Shown here piece after piece: positions 46,298-55,968 of a stretch of 64,000 nt of DNA. The notes under the pieces were generated by a model. The model made no database searches, was not told where the DNA came from, and was given only the letters and a program-made list of their open reading frames with translations. Within the stretch, counting starts at the first letter, position 1. Each line of letters opens with the position of its first letter. Position numbers and translations under genes: made by a program. This DNA comes from Zeaxanthinibacter sp. PT1 (GTDB taxonomy: Bacteria; Bacteroidota; Bacteroidia; Flavobacteriales; Flavobacteriaceae). The DNA lies in contig NZ_JAQPCN010000001.1 in assembly GCF_028464225.1 (NCBI RefSeq), positions 310,001 to 374,000 on the forward strand, read 5' to 3'.

Positions 46298-47572
46298 TTA
46301 ATTTTTAATTATCTCCCCATCTTTCATCACGAAAGTGACTTCTTTCAGAAGCTCAACATCCTGGAGTGGGTTCCCGTCAACCGCGATAATATCGGCTAAG
46401 AAATCTTTTTTCAGCTGCCCTAAGGACTGTTCCATTCCAAGGAGCATTGCATTGGTTAGCGTGGCTGATTGTATCGCCTTAATTACCGGCATCCCCGCCT
46501 CTGTCATATAAACGAATTCCCGGGCATTCTCTCCGTGGGGAAATACTCCTGCATCGGTACCAAAAGCAATCGGTACTCCAAGCTCGTAAGCTTTTTTAAA
46601 GGTATCCTGGATCATGGGTCCGATTTCCGATGCCTTTTTTGCGATAACCGCAGGGAAATACCCCTCTTTTTTAGCATTCTCTGTCACTTCTTTCCCGGCC
46701 GTAATGGTGGGAACCAGGTAAGCGTCATACTCCTTCATCAATCGCATGGTTTCTTCACTCATCAGCGTACCATGCTCAATGGTTTTCACCCCTCCTTTTA
46801 CTGCCCTCTGCATACCGTCATCGCCATGGGCATGTGCGGCAACATGGTAACCGTAATCTGCAGCGGTTTCGGTGATCGCCTTTATTTCCTCTAAAGTGAA
46901 TTGTGGATTCTGCCCGTTTTTTGCAACACTCAAAACCCCTCCGGTAGCGGTAATCTTTATAAGGTCTGCACCATTCTTGTAACGCTGCCTGACCGCCTTA
47001 CGGGCATCGTCAACGCTATTGACAACTCCCTCTTTTGGCCCCGGGTCACCCACCAGGTCTTCACGATACCCATTAGTAGGATCTGCATGTCCCCCGGTTG
47101 TACCTATTGCTTTCCCTGCGGTAAAAACCCTTGGGCCTTTTATCTTTCTATTTGCTATGGCATCGCGTATGGCAATATTGACCCCGCTGCCGCCCAGGTC
47201 GCGCACCGTTGTAAAGCCGGCCATCAGGGTTCTTTGAGCAAAGCCTACAGCGTTAAATGCAATATCTGCTTCATTAAGCGTGTATGCCTGTAGGTAGGCC
47301 TTGGGGTTACTTTCACTTTCTATATGCACATGCATATCAATAAATCCCGGCATCACAGTTTTAGATCTTAGGTCGATAATCTTATCCGATGCTGTTCCCC
47401 CTACATAACCATCTTTGATATCACTTATCTTATTCCCGTTCACCACGATGGTTTTTTCGGGCAGCAGTTTACCGGTTTTGGTATCGAGTATTGATCCGCA
47501 TTGCAAATATGTAGTTTGTGCACTCAGCGCGAATGTGGATAACAACAATAGTAAAAGTATCAGGTTCTTCAT
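46298..47572 (-). CDS. Exported metal-dependent amidohydrolase (imidazolonepropionase/prolidase-like)
   Basis: A 424-residue enzyme of the amidohydrolase superfamily with a signal peptide MKNLILLLLLLSTFALSAQ. Metal ligands are visible: HVH in GFIDMHVHIES, the bridging Lys in DLIKITATGGVLS, His in HAHGDDGM and TIEHGTLM, and Asp in FGTDAGVFPHG. This subgroup includes Xaa-Pro or Xaa-Arg dipeptidases that act on L-amino-acid carboxypeptides; the exact substrate cannot be told from sequence. It is probably periplasmic and complements the peptidase content of the genome. It is 17 nt downstream of galE on the same strand. Confidence 0.9.
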   Translation of the reverse strand: MKNLILLLLLLSTFALSAQTTYLQCGSILDTKTGKLLPEKTIVVNGNKISDIKDGYVGGTASDKIIDLRSKTVMPGFIDMHVHIESESNPKAYLQAYTLNEADIAFNAVGFAQRTLMAGFTTVRDLGGSGVNIAIRDAIANRKIKGPRVFTAGKAIGTTGGHADPTNGYREDLVGDPGPKEGVVNSVDDARKAVRQRYKNGADLIKITATGGVLSVAKNGQNPQFTLEEIKAITETAADYGYHVAAHAHGDDGMQRAVKGGVKTIEHGTLMSEETMRLMKEYDAYLVPTITAGKEVTENAKKEGYFPAVIAKKASEIGPMIQDTFKKAYELGVPIAFGTDAGVFPHGENAREFVYMTEAGMPVIKAIQSATLTNAMLLGMEQSLGQLKKDFLADIIAVDGNPLQDVELLKEVTFVMKDGEIIKN

Positions 47573-47588
47573 TGGTATGATCTTAAAA

Positions 47589-48605
47589 TTATCCTCTTAT
47601 TTTTTGTTCCCATTTCCAGGCCGAAGCCATTGCATCATCCAGGGATGAACTGGCTTTCCAGCCAAGCACTTTGTTCGCCTTAGCCGTATCAGCATAAGCT
47701 TTTGTGATGTCGCCCGGCCGCCGGTCTACCACCTTGTAATTGAGTTTCTCCCCCGAAACCCGCTCAAAACTTCCGATAACCTCGAGGACAGAACTACCGG
47801 TACCGGTACCTACATTAAATACCTCGTAATTGGTGTTGTTCTTCGCGTCGAGCAGTCTCTGCAATGCAAGGACGTGAGCCTTGGCGAGGTCTACAACATG
47901 AATATAATCACGGATACAAGTGCCGTCTTCCGTAGGATAATCGTCTCCGAAGACCGACAACTGCTCCCGCAGGCCAATTCCGGTCTGAGTAATAAACGGC
48001 ACAAGGTTCTGCGGCACTCCCATAGGAAGCTCCCCGATTTCTGCTGACGGATGTGCCCCAATGGGGTTAAAATAACGAAGTGAAATAGCATTCAAATGGT
48101 CGTATACCTTACAGCTGTCCCGAATGATTTCTTCGCCGATCTGCTTCGTATTACCATAAGGGGATTCAGCGGGTTTTACAGGAGCATCTTCGGTTATCGG
48201 CATCTGATCTGCCTGCCCATAAACCGTACATGATGAACTGAATATAAAATTAGCCTTATCCTTAGCAGAGAGCTGTTGCAAAAGGTAAACCAGGGTACCC
48301 AGATTATTCTCATAATACAATAGCGGATTCTCCACACTTTCACCAACGGCCTTGGAAGCCGCAAAATGAATTACCCCGGAAATATCTCCTCGTTTACTGA
48401 AAAATTCCTGCACTGCGCTTTTATCACGAAGATCCATCTTCACAAACTCGGGTGTTTTTCCCGAAATAGCACTTATTCCCCGGAGCACATCTTCACTGGA
48501 ATTAGAACAATTATCGATGATGACCACCTCGAAACCGGCTTGCTGTAACTCAACGACGGTATGAGAGCCAATAAACCCAAGACCACCGGTAACTAGTATT
48601 TTCAT
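47589..48605 (-). CDS. galE: UDP-glucose 4-epimerase
   Basis: Interconverts UDP-glucose and UDP-galactose for cell-surface glycan synthesis. Extended short-chain dehydrogenase fold of 338 residues from ATG 48605: NAD-binding GGLGFIGSH, FSSSCTVYG, the catalytic Tyr/Lys in SPYGNTKQIGEE, and RYFNPIGAHPSAEIGE. A further in-frame ATG at 48614 would overlap the stop of the preceding gene by 8 bp; homologues begin MKILVTGGLG, so 48605 is chosen. It immediately follows the DegT aminotransferase, forming a sugar-nucleotide operon. Confidence 0.95.
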   Translation of the reverse strand: MKILVTGGLGFIGSHTVVELQQAGFEVVIIDNCSNSSEDVLRGISAISGKTPEFVKMDLRDKSAVQEFFSKRGDISGVIHFAASKAVGESVENPLLYYENNLGTLVYLLQQLSAKDKANFIFSSSCTVYGQADQMPITEDAPVKPAESPYGNTKQIGEEIIRDSCKVYDHLNAISLRYFNPIGAHPSAEIGELPMGVPQNLVPFITQTGIGLREQLSVFGDDYPTEDGTCIRDYIHVVDLAKAHVLALQRLLDAKNNTNYEVFNVGTGTGSSVLEVIGSFERVSGEKLNYKVVDRRPGDITKAYADTAKANKVLGWKASSSLDDAMASAWKWEQKIRG

Positions 48606-48606
48606 A

Positions 48607-49764
48607 TTATTCATTGATAAATCGGATCACCGTATTAGTAATAAAATCAATTTGCTCCCGGTCCAGTTCGGTATGCATTGGGAGGGAGATCACTTCTTTT
48701 ACCAATTGGTTGGTCACCGGGAAATCGGCTTCATTATACCGGGGATCCGCATAGGCCTTTTGTAAGTGCAGGGGAATAGGGTAGTAAATCCCGAAAGGTA
48801 TGCCGGCCTGGCTTAAATGAGCCGCCAGGGCGTCTCTCTTGCCATTGGTAACCCGCAAAGTATATTGGTGAAAAACATGGCAGTCGCAGGTATCACAAAT
48901 ACCTTCACACCTGTTCACCGTTTTTGGAGTGATAAGGTGTTCCTGCTCTTTAAAAGCCTGGGAGTACAGACGGGCCGCCTGTCGGCGACTTTCGCAATAG
49001 GCATCCAAACGAGGGAGTTTGGCCCTCAGCACAGCGGCCTGTATCGTATCTAATCGGGAATTTACTCCAATAACGTCATGATGGTAACGCTCGTACATGC
49101 CGTGGTTCACAATACCCCTGATAGTATGGGCCAGGGAGTCGTCATCTGTAAAAATTGCGCCACCGTCTCCATAGCATCCCAAATTCTTAGACGGAAAAAA
49201 TGAAGTGGTTCCCACATGACCCATTGTACCTGCCTTCTTCTTACTTCCATCACGGAAGGTATGGTTGGCACCAATTGCCTGGGCATTGTCTTCGATCACA
49301 TAGAGATTGTGTTTTTCCGCTATGGCAAGGATCTCATCCATGTTTGCACATTGCCCGAACAAATGCACGGGAACGATGGCCTTGGTTTTTGGCGTAATTG
49401 CCGACTCTATAGCTTTAGGATTGATGTTAAAGGTATCGGGCTCTACATCGACCAGTACGGGTGTTAACTGCAGTAGTGCAATAACCTCGACCGTTGCTGC
49501 AAAGGTAAAATCTGCAGTAATCACCTCGTCTCCCGGTTTTAAATCGAGTCCCATCATCGCGATCTGCAAAGCGTCAGTCCCGTTTGCACATGGAATAACA
49601 TGTTTTACGCCCAGGTAGGACTCCAGGTCGGCCTGGAATTCGTGAACATCCGGGCCATTGATAAAAGCAGCATTTTCCAAGATACTGCTAATAGACTCGT
49701 CTACCTGTTCCTTGATCCCCTGGTATTGCCCCGTAAGATCAACCATCTGTATTTTCTTCATCAT
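48607..49764 (-). CDS. DegT/DnrJ/EryC1-family PLP-dependent sugar aminotransferase
   Basis: A 385-residue aminotransferase that puts an amino group on a keto-sugar nucleotide. Signatures are HVIPCANGTDALQIAM, GDEVITADFTFAAT, PVLVDVEPDTFNI, VPVHLFGQCANMD, IEDNAQAIGA and the PLP-lysine region SFFPSKNLGCYGDGG. The DegT group acts in lipopolysaccharide O-antigen and other surface-sugar pathways. The frame begins at a TTG (49782), but the ATG pair 49764/49761 (MMKKIQMVDL) is better. Followed by galE with a 1-bp gap to its favoured start. Divergent from waaA, which begins 90 bp away. Confidence 0.92.
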   Translation of the reverse strand: MMKKIQMVDLTGQYQGIKEQVDESISSILENAAFINGPDVHEFQADLESYLGVKHVIPCANGTDALQIAMMGLDLKPGDEVITADFTFAATVEVIALLQLTPVLVDVEPDTFNINPKAIESAITPKTKAIVPVHLFGQCANMDEILAIAEKHNLYVIEDNAQAIGANHTFRDGSKKKAGTMGHVGTTSFFPSKNLGCYGDGGAIFTDDDSLAHTIRGIVNHGMYERYHHDVIGVNSRLDTIQAAVLRAKLPRLDAYCESRRQAARLYSQAFKEQEHLITPKTVNRCEGICDTCDCHVFHQYTLRVTNGKRDALAAHLSQAGIPFGIYYPIPLHLQKAYADPRYNEADFPVTNQLVKEVISLPMHTELDREQIDFITNTVIRFINE

Positions 49765-49854
49765 CTGATATTGAGGAAACAATATTACGAAATTAGACAG
49801 GGTCGGACAACGAATTCGGCTAAAGAAGCTATTTTAGCGGGAAACTTTAACCAC

Positions 49855-51090
49855 GTGTTTTTCCTATACAATTTAGCCAGTCATATCACCTATTTTCTTT
49901 TGCGAATTTTGGCCATCTTTCATCCAAAGATCAAGCTGTTCGTCAAAGGACGGAACACAACCTTTAAGACGCTCAGGGACTCAATCAAGGAAGAGGACAA
50001 GGTGATCTGGATGCATACAGCATCGCTGGGAGAATACGAGCAAGGCTTACCGATCCTGAAGGAGGTACGTAAAAAATATCCACAGCATAAGATCCTACTC
50101 ACATTTTTCTCTCCGTCCGGATATGAGATCAAGAAAGATACAGCAGAAGCGGACATTACTGTTTACCTGCCCGGTGATACCCGGGGAAATGTAAAAGAGT
50201 TCCTACGGATTGCCCACCCTTCGGCAGTGATCTTCGTGAAATACGAGATATGGCCTAATTTCCTGGATGCCCTGGGTAAGAGTCAAACACCAACCCTGCT
50301 CGTTTCTGCCATCTTTAACAGGAAGCAAGTTTTTTTTAAGTGGTATGGAAAATTCATGAAAGAGTCACTGGAGAATTTCACCCACATATTTGTTCAAGAT
50401 CAAAACTCCAGAAAGCTGCTCGGGCAGATCGGCATAGTCCCGGTGAGTGTTAGCGGAGATACGCGATTTGACAGGGTCAACGAAATCCTGGAAAGGGACA
50501 ACAGGCTTAGTTTTATGGAAAAATTTAAAGACGGGCAGCTCTGCGTTGTAGCGGGAAGTACCTGGCCAGAAGATGAATCGATAATCACCGGCCATATTAA
50601 CAGAAGCTCAGGCCATGAGAAATACGTCATCGCCCCACATAAAATGAATCCCAAAAGCTTAGAAAAACTTTCTGCCTCTATTGACAAAAAAACAATTCTG
50701 TACTCGGAATTGAATTCAAAAAACATTGGAGACCATCAGGTCCTTATCCTGGACACCATAGGCCTACTGACCAAGGTTTACAGTTACGCAGATATAGCTT
50801 ATGTAGGCGGAGGCTTTGCCACCGGCCTTCACAACACCCTGGAACCTGCTGTTTTTGGAGTCCCTGTAATCATTGGACCTCAGTATGATTCATTTAAGGA
50901 AGCAAATGAATTGGTGGAATTGAAGGGGATTAATGTGGTCAGGGACCAGGAAGAGTTTTCGCAGACCCTGGAATCTTTACTTTCAAAACCTGAATACAGG
51001 AAGGAACAAGGTCTTATCAACGAACGATACATTCATTCTAACAAAGGAGCAACAACAATGATTATGGACTATTTCGTTGAGCTCGTTTAA
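49855..51090 (+). CDS. waaA: 3-deoxy-D-manno-octulosonic acid (Kdo) transferase
   Basis: Adds Kdo to lipid A precursors at the inner face of the membrane; GT30 family, 411 residues. The N-terminal membrane helix (FFLYNLASHITYFLLRILAIFHPKIKLFVKGR) is typical, followed by IWMHTASLGEYEQGLPIL, FVKYEIWPNFLDAL, VQDQNSRKLLGQIGI, VAGSTWPEDES and GGGFATGLHNTLEPAVFG. The start is taken as GTG at 49855 because family members begin with (M/V)FFLYNL; the frame is open another 85 codons upstream, but that stretch lies antisense to the DegT gene and is not homologous to anything expected. Confidence 0.93.
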   Translation: MFFLYNLASHITYFLLRILAIFHPKIKLFVKGRNTTFKTLRDSIKEEDKVIWMHTASLGEYEQGLPILKEVRKKYPQHKILLTFFSPSGYEIKKDTAEADITVYLPGDTRGNVKEFLRIAHPSAVIFVKYEIWPNFLDALGKSQTPTLLVSAIFNRKQVFFKWYGKFMKESLENFTHIFVQDQNSRKLLGQIGIVPVSVSGDTRFDRVNEILERDNRLSFMEKFKDGQLCVVAGSTWPEDESIITGHINRSSGHEKYVIAPHKMNPKSLEKLSASIDKKTILYSELNSKNIGDHQVLILDTIGLLTKVYSYADIAYVGGGFATGLHNTLEPAVFGVPVIIGPQYDSFKEANELVELKGINVVRDQEEFSQTLESLLSKPEYRKEQGLINERYIHSNKGATTMIMDYFVELV

Positions 51091-51413
51091 TGAGATTCCC
51101 TATTACTAATTCCTACGAGCCATCACATAACCCAACTGTAAAAAGCAGGAGCAATCGTATTTTTTTGTAGATTTATAGGAATGGCAAATTTAGAAACCCC
51201 TGAACTCCATGGTCATGGGCAGTGGAAATCCTGATCCGTTTACCAGGAAAATTTAGACAATTCTTTCGCCGTTCGGTTTAGGTACATGCAAGTTCCCTCA
51301 TGTGGTTAGCAACGTTAACGACACAAAATTATTGCCAGCAACCCCGGTGGGTCGTAGATAAAATTAAACATTTGGTCGATTAAAATTACGCGTGGAATTA
51401 AATCTATGGTATT
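51091..51413. other. Intergenic region, 323 bp, nothing clear
   Basis: No gene of convincing size, no tRNA and no strong terminator. A 17-codon frame at 51181-51234 (MANLETPELHGHGQWKS) is too short to claim. Confidence 0.4.
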
Positions 51414-51572
51414 ATGCGTAAATTAAATGAAATCTTAGGTGTTATGGAGGAGAATTTGGACATGGGAACTCGGGTCCTGAACGGTTTTTTGAGTATCATG
51501 GTCGTGATACTGGTATTTATACTACTTTCCGTGGTGGTCGGCCTGATTGCGGCTGCACTTGGCTTCTTCTAG
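51414..51572 (+). CDS. Small single-pass membrane protein, 52 residues
   Basis: Short open frame not covered by a larger gene. The peptide has a polar, charged N terminus (MRKLNEILGVMEENLDMGTR) and then one long hydrophobic segment, residues 26-51 (LSIMVVILVFILLSVVVGLI, AAALGFF), which would be a membrane helix with the N-terminus in the cytoplasm by the positive-inside rule. It matches the size and shape of a small membrane regulator or a toxin-like peptide. No family is recognised. The gene is followed after 49 nt by the 3' end of the histidine kinase on the opposite strand. Coding is plausible, not proven. Confidence 0.5.
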   Translation: MRKLNEILGVMEENLDMGTRVLNGFLSIMVVILVFILLSVVVGLIAAALGFF

Positions 51573-51621
51573 CCCATACGTGAACAAGTAACAACCCAAG
51601 CGTCGCTCAGACCAACTTCAC

Positions 51622-54513
51622 TCAGACCCCTTCAACAGGCAAGTATATCCTGAAGGTAGCTCCTTTGCCGGGTTCACTCTCCGCTGTTATTCCTCCATTG
51701 TGATTCTGAACAATTTTCTTAACAATTGCCAGCCCTATCCCGGTACCCTCAAACTGATTACGGCCGTGCAATCTTTGAAATACCTGGAAAATGCGTTCGC
51801 CGTACTTGCCTTCAAAACCGATCCCATTATCCGAAATCGTAATTTGACAGTACATTTTCTTAGGATCCAACAGTATCTCGGTGATGTTCTTACCGGCAAC
51901 TTTCTCACTGGAAATATGAATCTCCGGGTCCACGTCTGGTTTCGAAAATTTGATGGAGTTCTCCAACAGGTTGATCAGCAATTGGTGAACCTGAAAAGGA
52001 ATCATTTTAATCTCGCAGAGTTCCCCGGTGACAATACTGGCATTAGCCTCCTGGAGTTTATCAGAAAGGTCTTCTTTGACTTCTTCCAAAACATCAGCGA
52101 TAGGCATCATCCGGAAGTCGCCCTGGCTGGTAGAAGTTTTGGAAAAGGCCAACAGATCCTCTATAAGGGTTCGCATCCGTGTAGCTGCAATTATAATCCT
52201 GGAAAAATCCTGTTCGTCCCTATCCGTGAACTTAGCACCAGATCGCTCTTTGATACGCGACGTGAACACTTGGATCTTCCTTAGTGGCTCCTGGAGATCA
52301 TGGCTGGATATGTAAGCGAAAGACTGTAATTCTTCGTTGGTTTGCTCCAGCTCCCGGATGGAATCCCTTAATTGTAGATTAGTTTTATTCAGCAATTCGG
52401 TTCTTTCGTAGACCTGTTTCTCCAACTCTTTGGAAAACTCCTCCAGCTTTTTCCGGGAATGTACTTTATCGGTAACATCGTTTACAGTAACCATTATCCC
52501 AGAAACGGTTCCGTCCAGCTCCCGGAGTGGTGCGTAATCGTAATCCAGATAAAATTCCCTGGTACCATCGTTTCCTTCTATCCTCGCATGCGATTCTTTT
52601 ACGGTGAGCGTTTCACCTTTTGCGATAATCTTATTGAGAAGCTCAGGATACTTCTGATCTACAAGCCCGGGAAATATATCCAGCAATTTCTTGCCAATTA
52701 CCTCTTCCTTATCTTTACGCCAGATTATATCGATCATGATATCATTGGCCATCTCGATGACAAATTCCGGTCCTCGGAGTATGGTCATAGGGATAGGTGA
52801 TTGGATTACCAGATTCCTGAATTGCTTGGCACTTTCCTTCAATTTATTACTCAGCAGGACCGATTCCGTGACCTCTGTAGCCACACACATTACCCCGGTG
52901 ACCAGGTCATCCTCATCCTTGACGGGGTAAAAAATAAAATTGAAGTAACGAGTTTCCTTTTTGCCGCGTTTCTCTATGGCAATTGGAAAATTGGTCCCCC
53001 TGCTTGATTTGCCCGTCAACAGGACTTCATTAAGCATAGGCATCAAGGTTGCCTGTGTATCGGGCAGGATATCGAAAAATGGCACCCCCAGTACCTGCCG
53101 TTCTTCCTTTTTCACAATGGCTAAGGCGGTAGTGTTGGCAAGTTCGACCAGGAAGTCCTCCCCTTTAAAAATTGCAATCCCCACGGGTGCCTGTTTCACT
53201 AGGTTCCTGAATTTCCTTTCCTGCTCCACGATCCGGTCCAGAGCGAGTTCTAACTGAGCCTCCCTAGCCCTTTGTTCTTCGATATTTGTGCTAACGGTGC
53301 CGTAACCAAGAATTTCCCCGTTGTGCGGATCCTTCACAACGACCATGTTCCATTTTAACCAAAATGGTTTTTTACTTGCTTCGTCGAAAAATCGAATCTC
53401 AGTACTGAAAAATCCTTTATCAGGGAGATTTGCCAATAAGTGTTCGGCCTTGGTGCGATCTTTCTCGTATACGAAATCGATTAATTTCCGCTGGTTGATA
53501 TTTTCCCAGCCCAACATATTGACAGCTGCTGCATTTGCGAACTGTAATTGCTGATCCGGATCGGCCAGAGCAATGAACTGGTTACTGGAGTCTATGAGGG
53601 AGATCAGCTTATGCCGCTCCTTATCAATATTATGTTGTGCCGTAATATCCTGAACAATACCATTAAATCGGTAAGGCTGCCCGTCTTCGTTAAACCACGC
53701 ACGACCCAATGCTCTTAAGGTCCGAATATCACCTTCTTCGGCCTTGCGTATCCTGTAAACCACATCATAGTTTCCATCGGATGAATTAGCCAGGGTATCC
53801 TCCACAGCCTGTCGAACCTGCTCGCGATCTTCTTCAATAATTTTTTCAAATATATCTTCCAGGTCTTCATTAGGTCCCGGGGGCAATCCAAACCACTGCT
53901 GTGCTTTTTTATTGGTTGTAAAAGTTCCTTTCTGCGGATCCAAATCCCAGGCCCCCATGTGAGCAGCTTCAAGAGCGTTACTGAGTTGCTCCTCGCTTTG
54001 TTCTAGTTTTTTCAGGTACTGCACCTTTGAAGTGGTTTCAGCCAATGCCACAAAGACCCCTTCTACTAATCCGGAGACTCCAAAAGCAGGGCTATAACTG
54101 AAAGTCCAGTATGCGTCGTCAATTTTCCCATTACGGTAAATGGGTATAAGCTGGTCCTCACTCCATGTGGACTCTCCTTTATTATAAACTTTGTCAAGCA
54201 GGGGTTTGATAGTTGGCCAGATCTCGGGCCAGGCAACTACCGCAGGCTCCCCCAAAATGTAAGGATGCTTTCCTTCCTTTCCCAAACTAGGTCGATAAGC
54301 ATCATTATAAAAGCAGATCCATTCGTCGCCCCAGAAGAGAAACATGGGAAACCTGGAATTGAGGAGGGTATTGAGAAGAACCCGGAGTGATGACGGCCAT
54401 TGAGAAGGATTTCCAACAGAGGTCTCGGACCAATCCTTATTGCGTATGATGTCTCCCATTTCGCCCCCACCCTTTAGAAAGTGGGTCGACTGGTCTTTTT
54501 TGAGAAATTTCAT
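51622..54513 (-). CDS. Multi-PAS cytoplasmic sensor histidine kinase
   Basis: A 963-residue kinase without membrane helices. An N-terminal PAS-like region (about 1-160; WGDEWICFYNDAYRPSLG) is followed by four PAS/PAC modules at roughly 170-295, 300-420, 435-560 and 565-690. The HisKA domain holds the phosphorylated His in SSHDLQEPLRKI, in the style of bacteriophytochrome-type kinases, and the HATPase domain shows the N box NLLENSIKFSK, G1 SDNGIGF and G2 GTGIGLAIVKK. It lacks a receiver domain. The response regulator directly upstream (12-nt gap) is the expected partner. What the PAS domains sense cannot be read from sequence. Confidence 0.92.
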   Translation of the reverse strand: MKFLKKDQSTHFLKGGGEMGDIIRNKDWSETSVGNPSQWPSSLRVLLNTLLNSRFPMFLFWGDEWICFYNDAYRPSLGKEGKHPYILGEPAVVAWPEIWPTIKPLLDKVYNKGESTWSEDQLIPIYRNGKIDDAYWTFSYSPAFGVSGLVEGVFVALAETTSKVQYLKKLEQSEEQLSNALEAAHMGAWDLDPQKGTFTTNKKAQQWFGLPPGPNEDLEDIFEKIIEEDREQVRQAVEDTLANSSDGNYDVVYRIRKAEEGDIRTLRALGRAWFNEDGQPYRFNGIVQDITAQHNIDKERHKLISLIDSSNQFIALADPDQQLQFANAAAVNMLGWENINQRKLIDFVYEKDRTKAEHLLANLPDKGFFSTEIRFFDEASKKPFWLKWNMVVVKDPHNGEILGYGTVSTNIEEQRAREAQLELALDRIVEQERKFRNLVKQAPVGIAIFKGEDFLVELANTTALAIVKKEERQVLGVPFFDILPDTQATLMPMLNEVLLTGKSSRGTNFPIAIEKRGKKETRYFNFIFYPVKDEDDLVTGVMCVATEVTESVLLSNKLKESAKQFRNLVIQSPIPMTILRGPEFVIEMANDIMIDIIWRKDKEEVIGKKLLDIFPGLVDQKYPELLNKIIAKGETLTVKESHARIEGNDGTREFYLDYDYAPLRELDGTVSGIMVTVNDVTDKVHSRKKLEEFSKELEKQVYERTELLNKTNLQLRDSIRELEQTNEELQSFAYISSHDLQEPLRKIQVFTSRIKERSGAKFTDRDEQDFSRIIIAATRMRTLIEDLLAFSKTSTSQGDFRMMPIADVLEEVKEDLSDKLQEANASIVTGELCEIKMIPFQVHQLLINLLENSIKFSKPDVDPEIHISSEKVAGKNITEILLDPKKMYCQITISDNGIGFEGKYGERIFQVFQRLHGRNQFEGTGIGLAIVKKIVQNHNGGITAESEPGKGATFRIYLPVEGV

Positions 54514-54525
54514 AAGAAAGTATTC

Positions 54526-54966
54526 CTATTTGATGACAAAGTCAGCCTCTTGTGCTGTCTTTTCACCCTCTTCCATCACGGATTCAATACTGCGTTGTAA
54601 CACCATTTTTAACTGATGAAAATAAGCAGGCTTCTGAATATAATAATTAGCCCCTCTTTTACGCAGGGTCTTCACCTTGTCCAAATCTAAAGACGTACTG
54701 TATATAATGATAGGAATACGCTTAAGATCCGGTTCATTCCGGATATCCCTAAGGCACTCTTCTCCATTCATCAGAGGCATATTCAGATCTAGAAAAATAA
54801 TGTCCGGCAAGGGTTCATCTGATATCAAATAGGCCATAAGGTCTACCCCGTTATCAAACGTAGTTACCGTTGCGGTGATGGAAGTTTCTTCCAGCGCTTC
54901 GGTAAATAATAGACGATCATCATCGTCGTCGTCCGCCAGAACAATATGAAGAGGTTTGTTGTTCAT
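54526..54966 (-). CDS. Receiver-only response regulator (Rcp1-like), partner of the PAS kinase
   Basis: A 146-residue single REC domain: acidic pocket ADDDDDDRLLFTEAL, phosphorylation Asp in IIFLDLNMPLMNGEE, Thr/Ser in IIYSTS and the conserved Lys in YYIQKPAYFHQL. There is no output domain, so it must pass the signal by protein interaction or phosphotransfer. It starts the kinase operon. A TAAATTTG box lies at plus 55003-55010. Its closest relative in the window is the receiver protein at 55958, on the other side of the intergenic region. Confidence 0.92.
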   Translation of the reverse strand: MNNKPLHIVLADDDDDDRLLFTEALEETSITATVTTFDNGVDLMAYLISDEPLPDIIFLDLNMPLMNGEECLRDIRNEPDLKRIPIIIYSTSLDLDKVKTLRKRGANYYIQKPAYFHQLKMVLQRSIESVMEEGEKTAQEADFVIK

Positions 54967-55371
54967 GAAATAAAGATACTTATTCTAGTAAAAAATACAG
55001 GTCAAATTTAAGCTGAAAAGCTAACAATAAGATTCATGGACTTCACGGAGAACTAAATTGTATCCGAAAGAAGTTCCATGACCTGTCAGAATCCCAGCTA
55101 ACACCAATCACCGGGAGAGCAGCGTAAATATTAAGCATATTATCCTGCTGGTTTATCCTTGAGGGATTGAATCAGAAAGCAATGTAGCTCAAGGAATACT
55201 TGGGTTTTGTTTCAAAAAAATTAATTACTGACTCGGAAAATTCGTGTCGTGCAGCCAAACCACTTTCTTTTCCCTGTATTCCTCATATTTTGCCAAATAT
55301 TTCACCAATTTTGATAATTCTCTTAAATTTATTTTTGGAACTTTCATACCTTGCGGTGTAAGCAGAATGTT
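54967..55371. promoter_or_regulatory. Divergent regulatory region, 405 bp, between the two response-regulator units
   Basis: Holds the leader of the kinase operon on the minus strand, with a TAAATTTG box, and on the plus strand TTG (55311-55313), 16-nt spacer and TATTTTTG (55330-55337). That second promoter starts transcription near 55344 and fixes the ATG at 55372 as the next start. No further gene seen. Confidence 0.6.
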
Positions 55372-55968
55372 ATGATGAAAATTTCGATTGATTACGATCT
55401 GAAATTTCTTCTGGATAAAGTTTTAGATCCCTTGTTCAAAAAATACGGGCTGGCATACGAATTTCATTCCCTGGCTGAGATAGGCATAAAAGGCAGCCCT
55501 TCTCCCCAGGTGATGATCGATCTCCAGGCGGATTTGTCTGCCCTGGGTATAACTATCATCAACGACCATAAACACGGACTGGTTCAAAAGATCAAAAAGG
55601 CCATAACCACTTACCTCGTTGATGGCGAAGCCGTTAAAGATGTAAAACTATCCACTTACCTGGCGGATACCTGTAATTATTCCTACGCTCACTTATCGAG
55701 CACTTTCTCAGAAGTAACGTATTCCTCGATCGAGAATTTCGTTATCCTGAAAAAGATAGAGGTCGCTAAAAAACACCTCAATACCGGAAATTATACTTTA
55801 ACCGAGATCGCACACAAACTTGGCTATAGCAGTGTAGCCCATCTCTCTAACCAGTTTAAGAATACGACTGGACTATCCCCTACGTTATACAGGGAGATAA
55901 TTCGTCAGAAGAAAGAGAGTGATCAATTAAGAAAGCGAGAATATACCCAAATTGACAATGAAAATTGA
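55372..55968 (+). CDS. AraC-family helix-turn-helix protein, short form
   Basis: A 198-residue protein. The C-terminal half is a complete AraC DNA-binding domain with two helix-turn-helix units: VKLSTYLADTCNYSYAHLSSTFSEVTYSSIENF and TLTEIAHKLGYSSVAHLSNQFKNTTGLSPTLYRE. The N-terminal 85 residues are a compact alpha/beta region (KISIDYDLKFLLDKVLDPLFKKYG, VMIDLQADLSALGITII) that I do not recognise as a known ligand domain. The gene overlaps the second response regulator by 11 bp, so they are translated together, which suggests the regulator acts with it. Similar AraC-receiver pairs are known in Flavobacteriia. Confidence 0.88.
   Translation: MMKISIDYDLKFLLDKVLDPLFKKYGLAYEFHSLAEIGIKGSPSPQVMIDLQADLSALGITIINDHKHGLVQKIKKAITTYLVDGEAVKDVKLSTYLADTCNYSYAHLSSTFSEVTYSSIENFVILKKIEVAKKHLNTGNYTLTEIAHKLGYSSVAHLSNQFKNTTGLSPTLYREIIRQKKESDQLRKREYTQIDNEN

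Noticed and set aside
49600-49854. Upstream extension of the waaA frame by 85 codons
   Set aside because: It is antisense to the DegT aminotransferase gene and lacks similarity to Kdo transferases; GTG 49855 fits the family N terminus.
51181-51234. 17-codon frame MANLETPELHGHGQWKS
   Set aside because: Has a passable start context but is too short to separate from chance.
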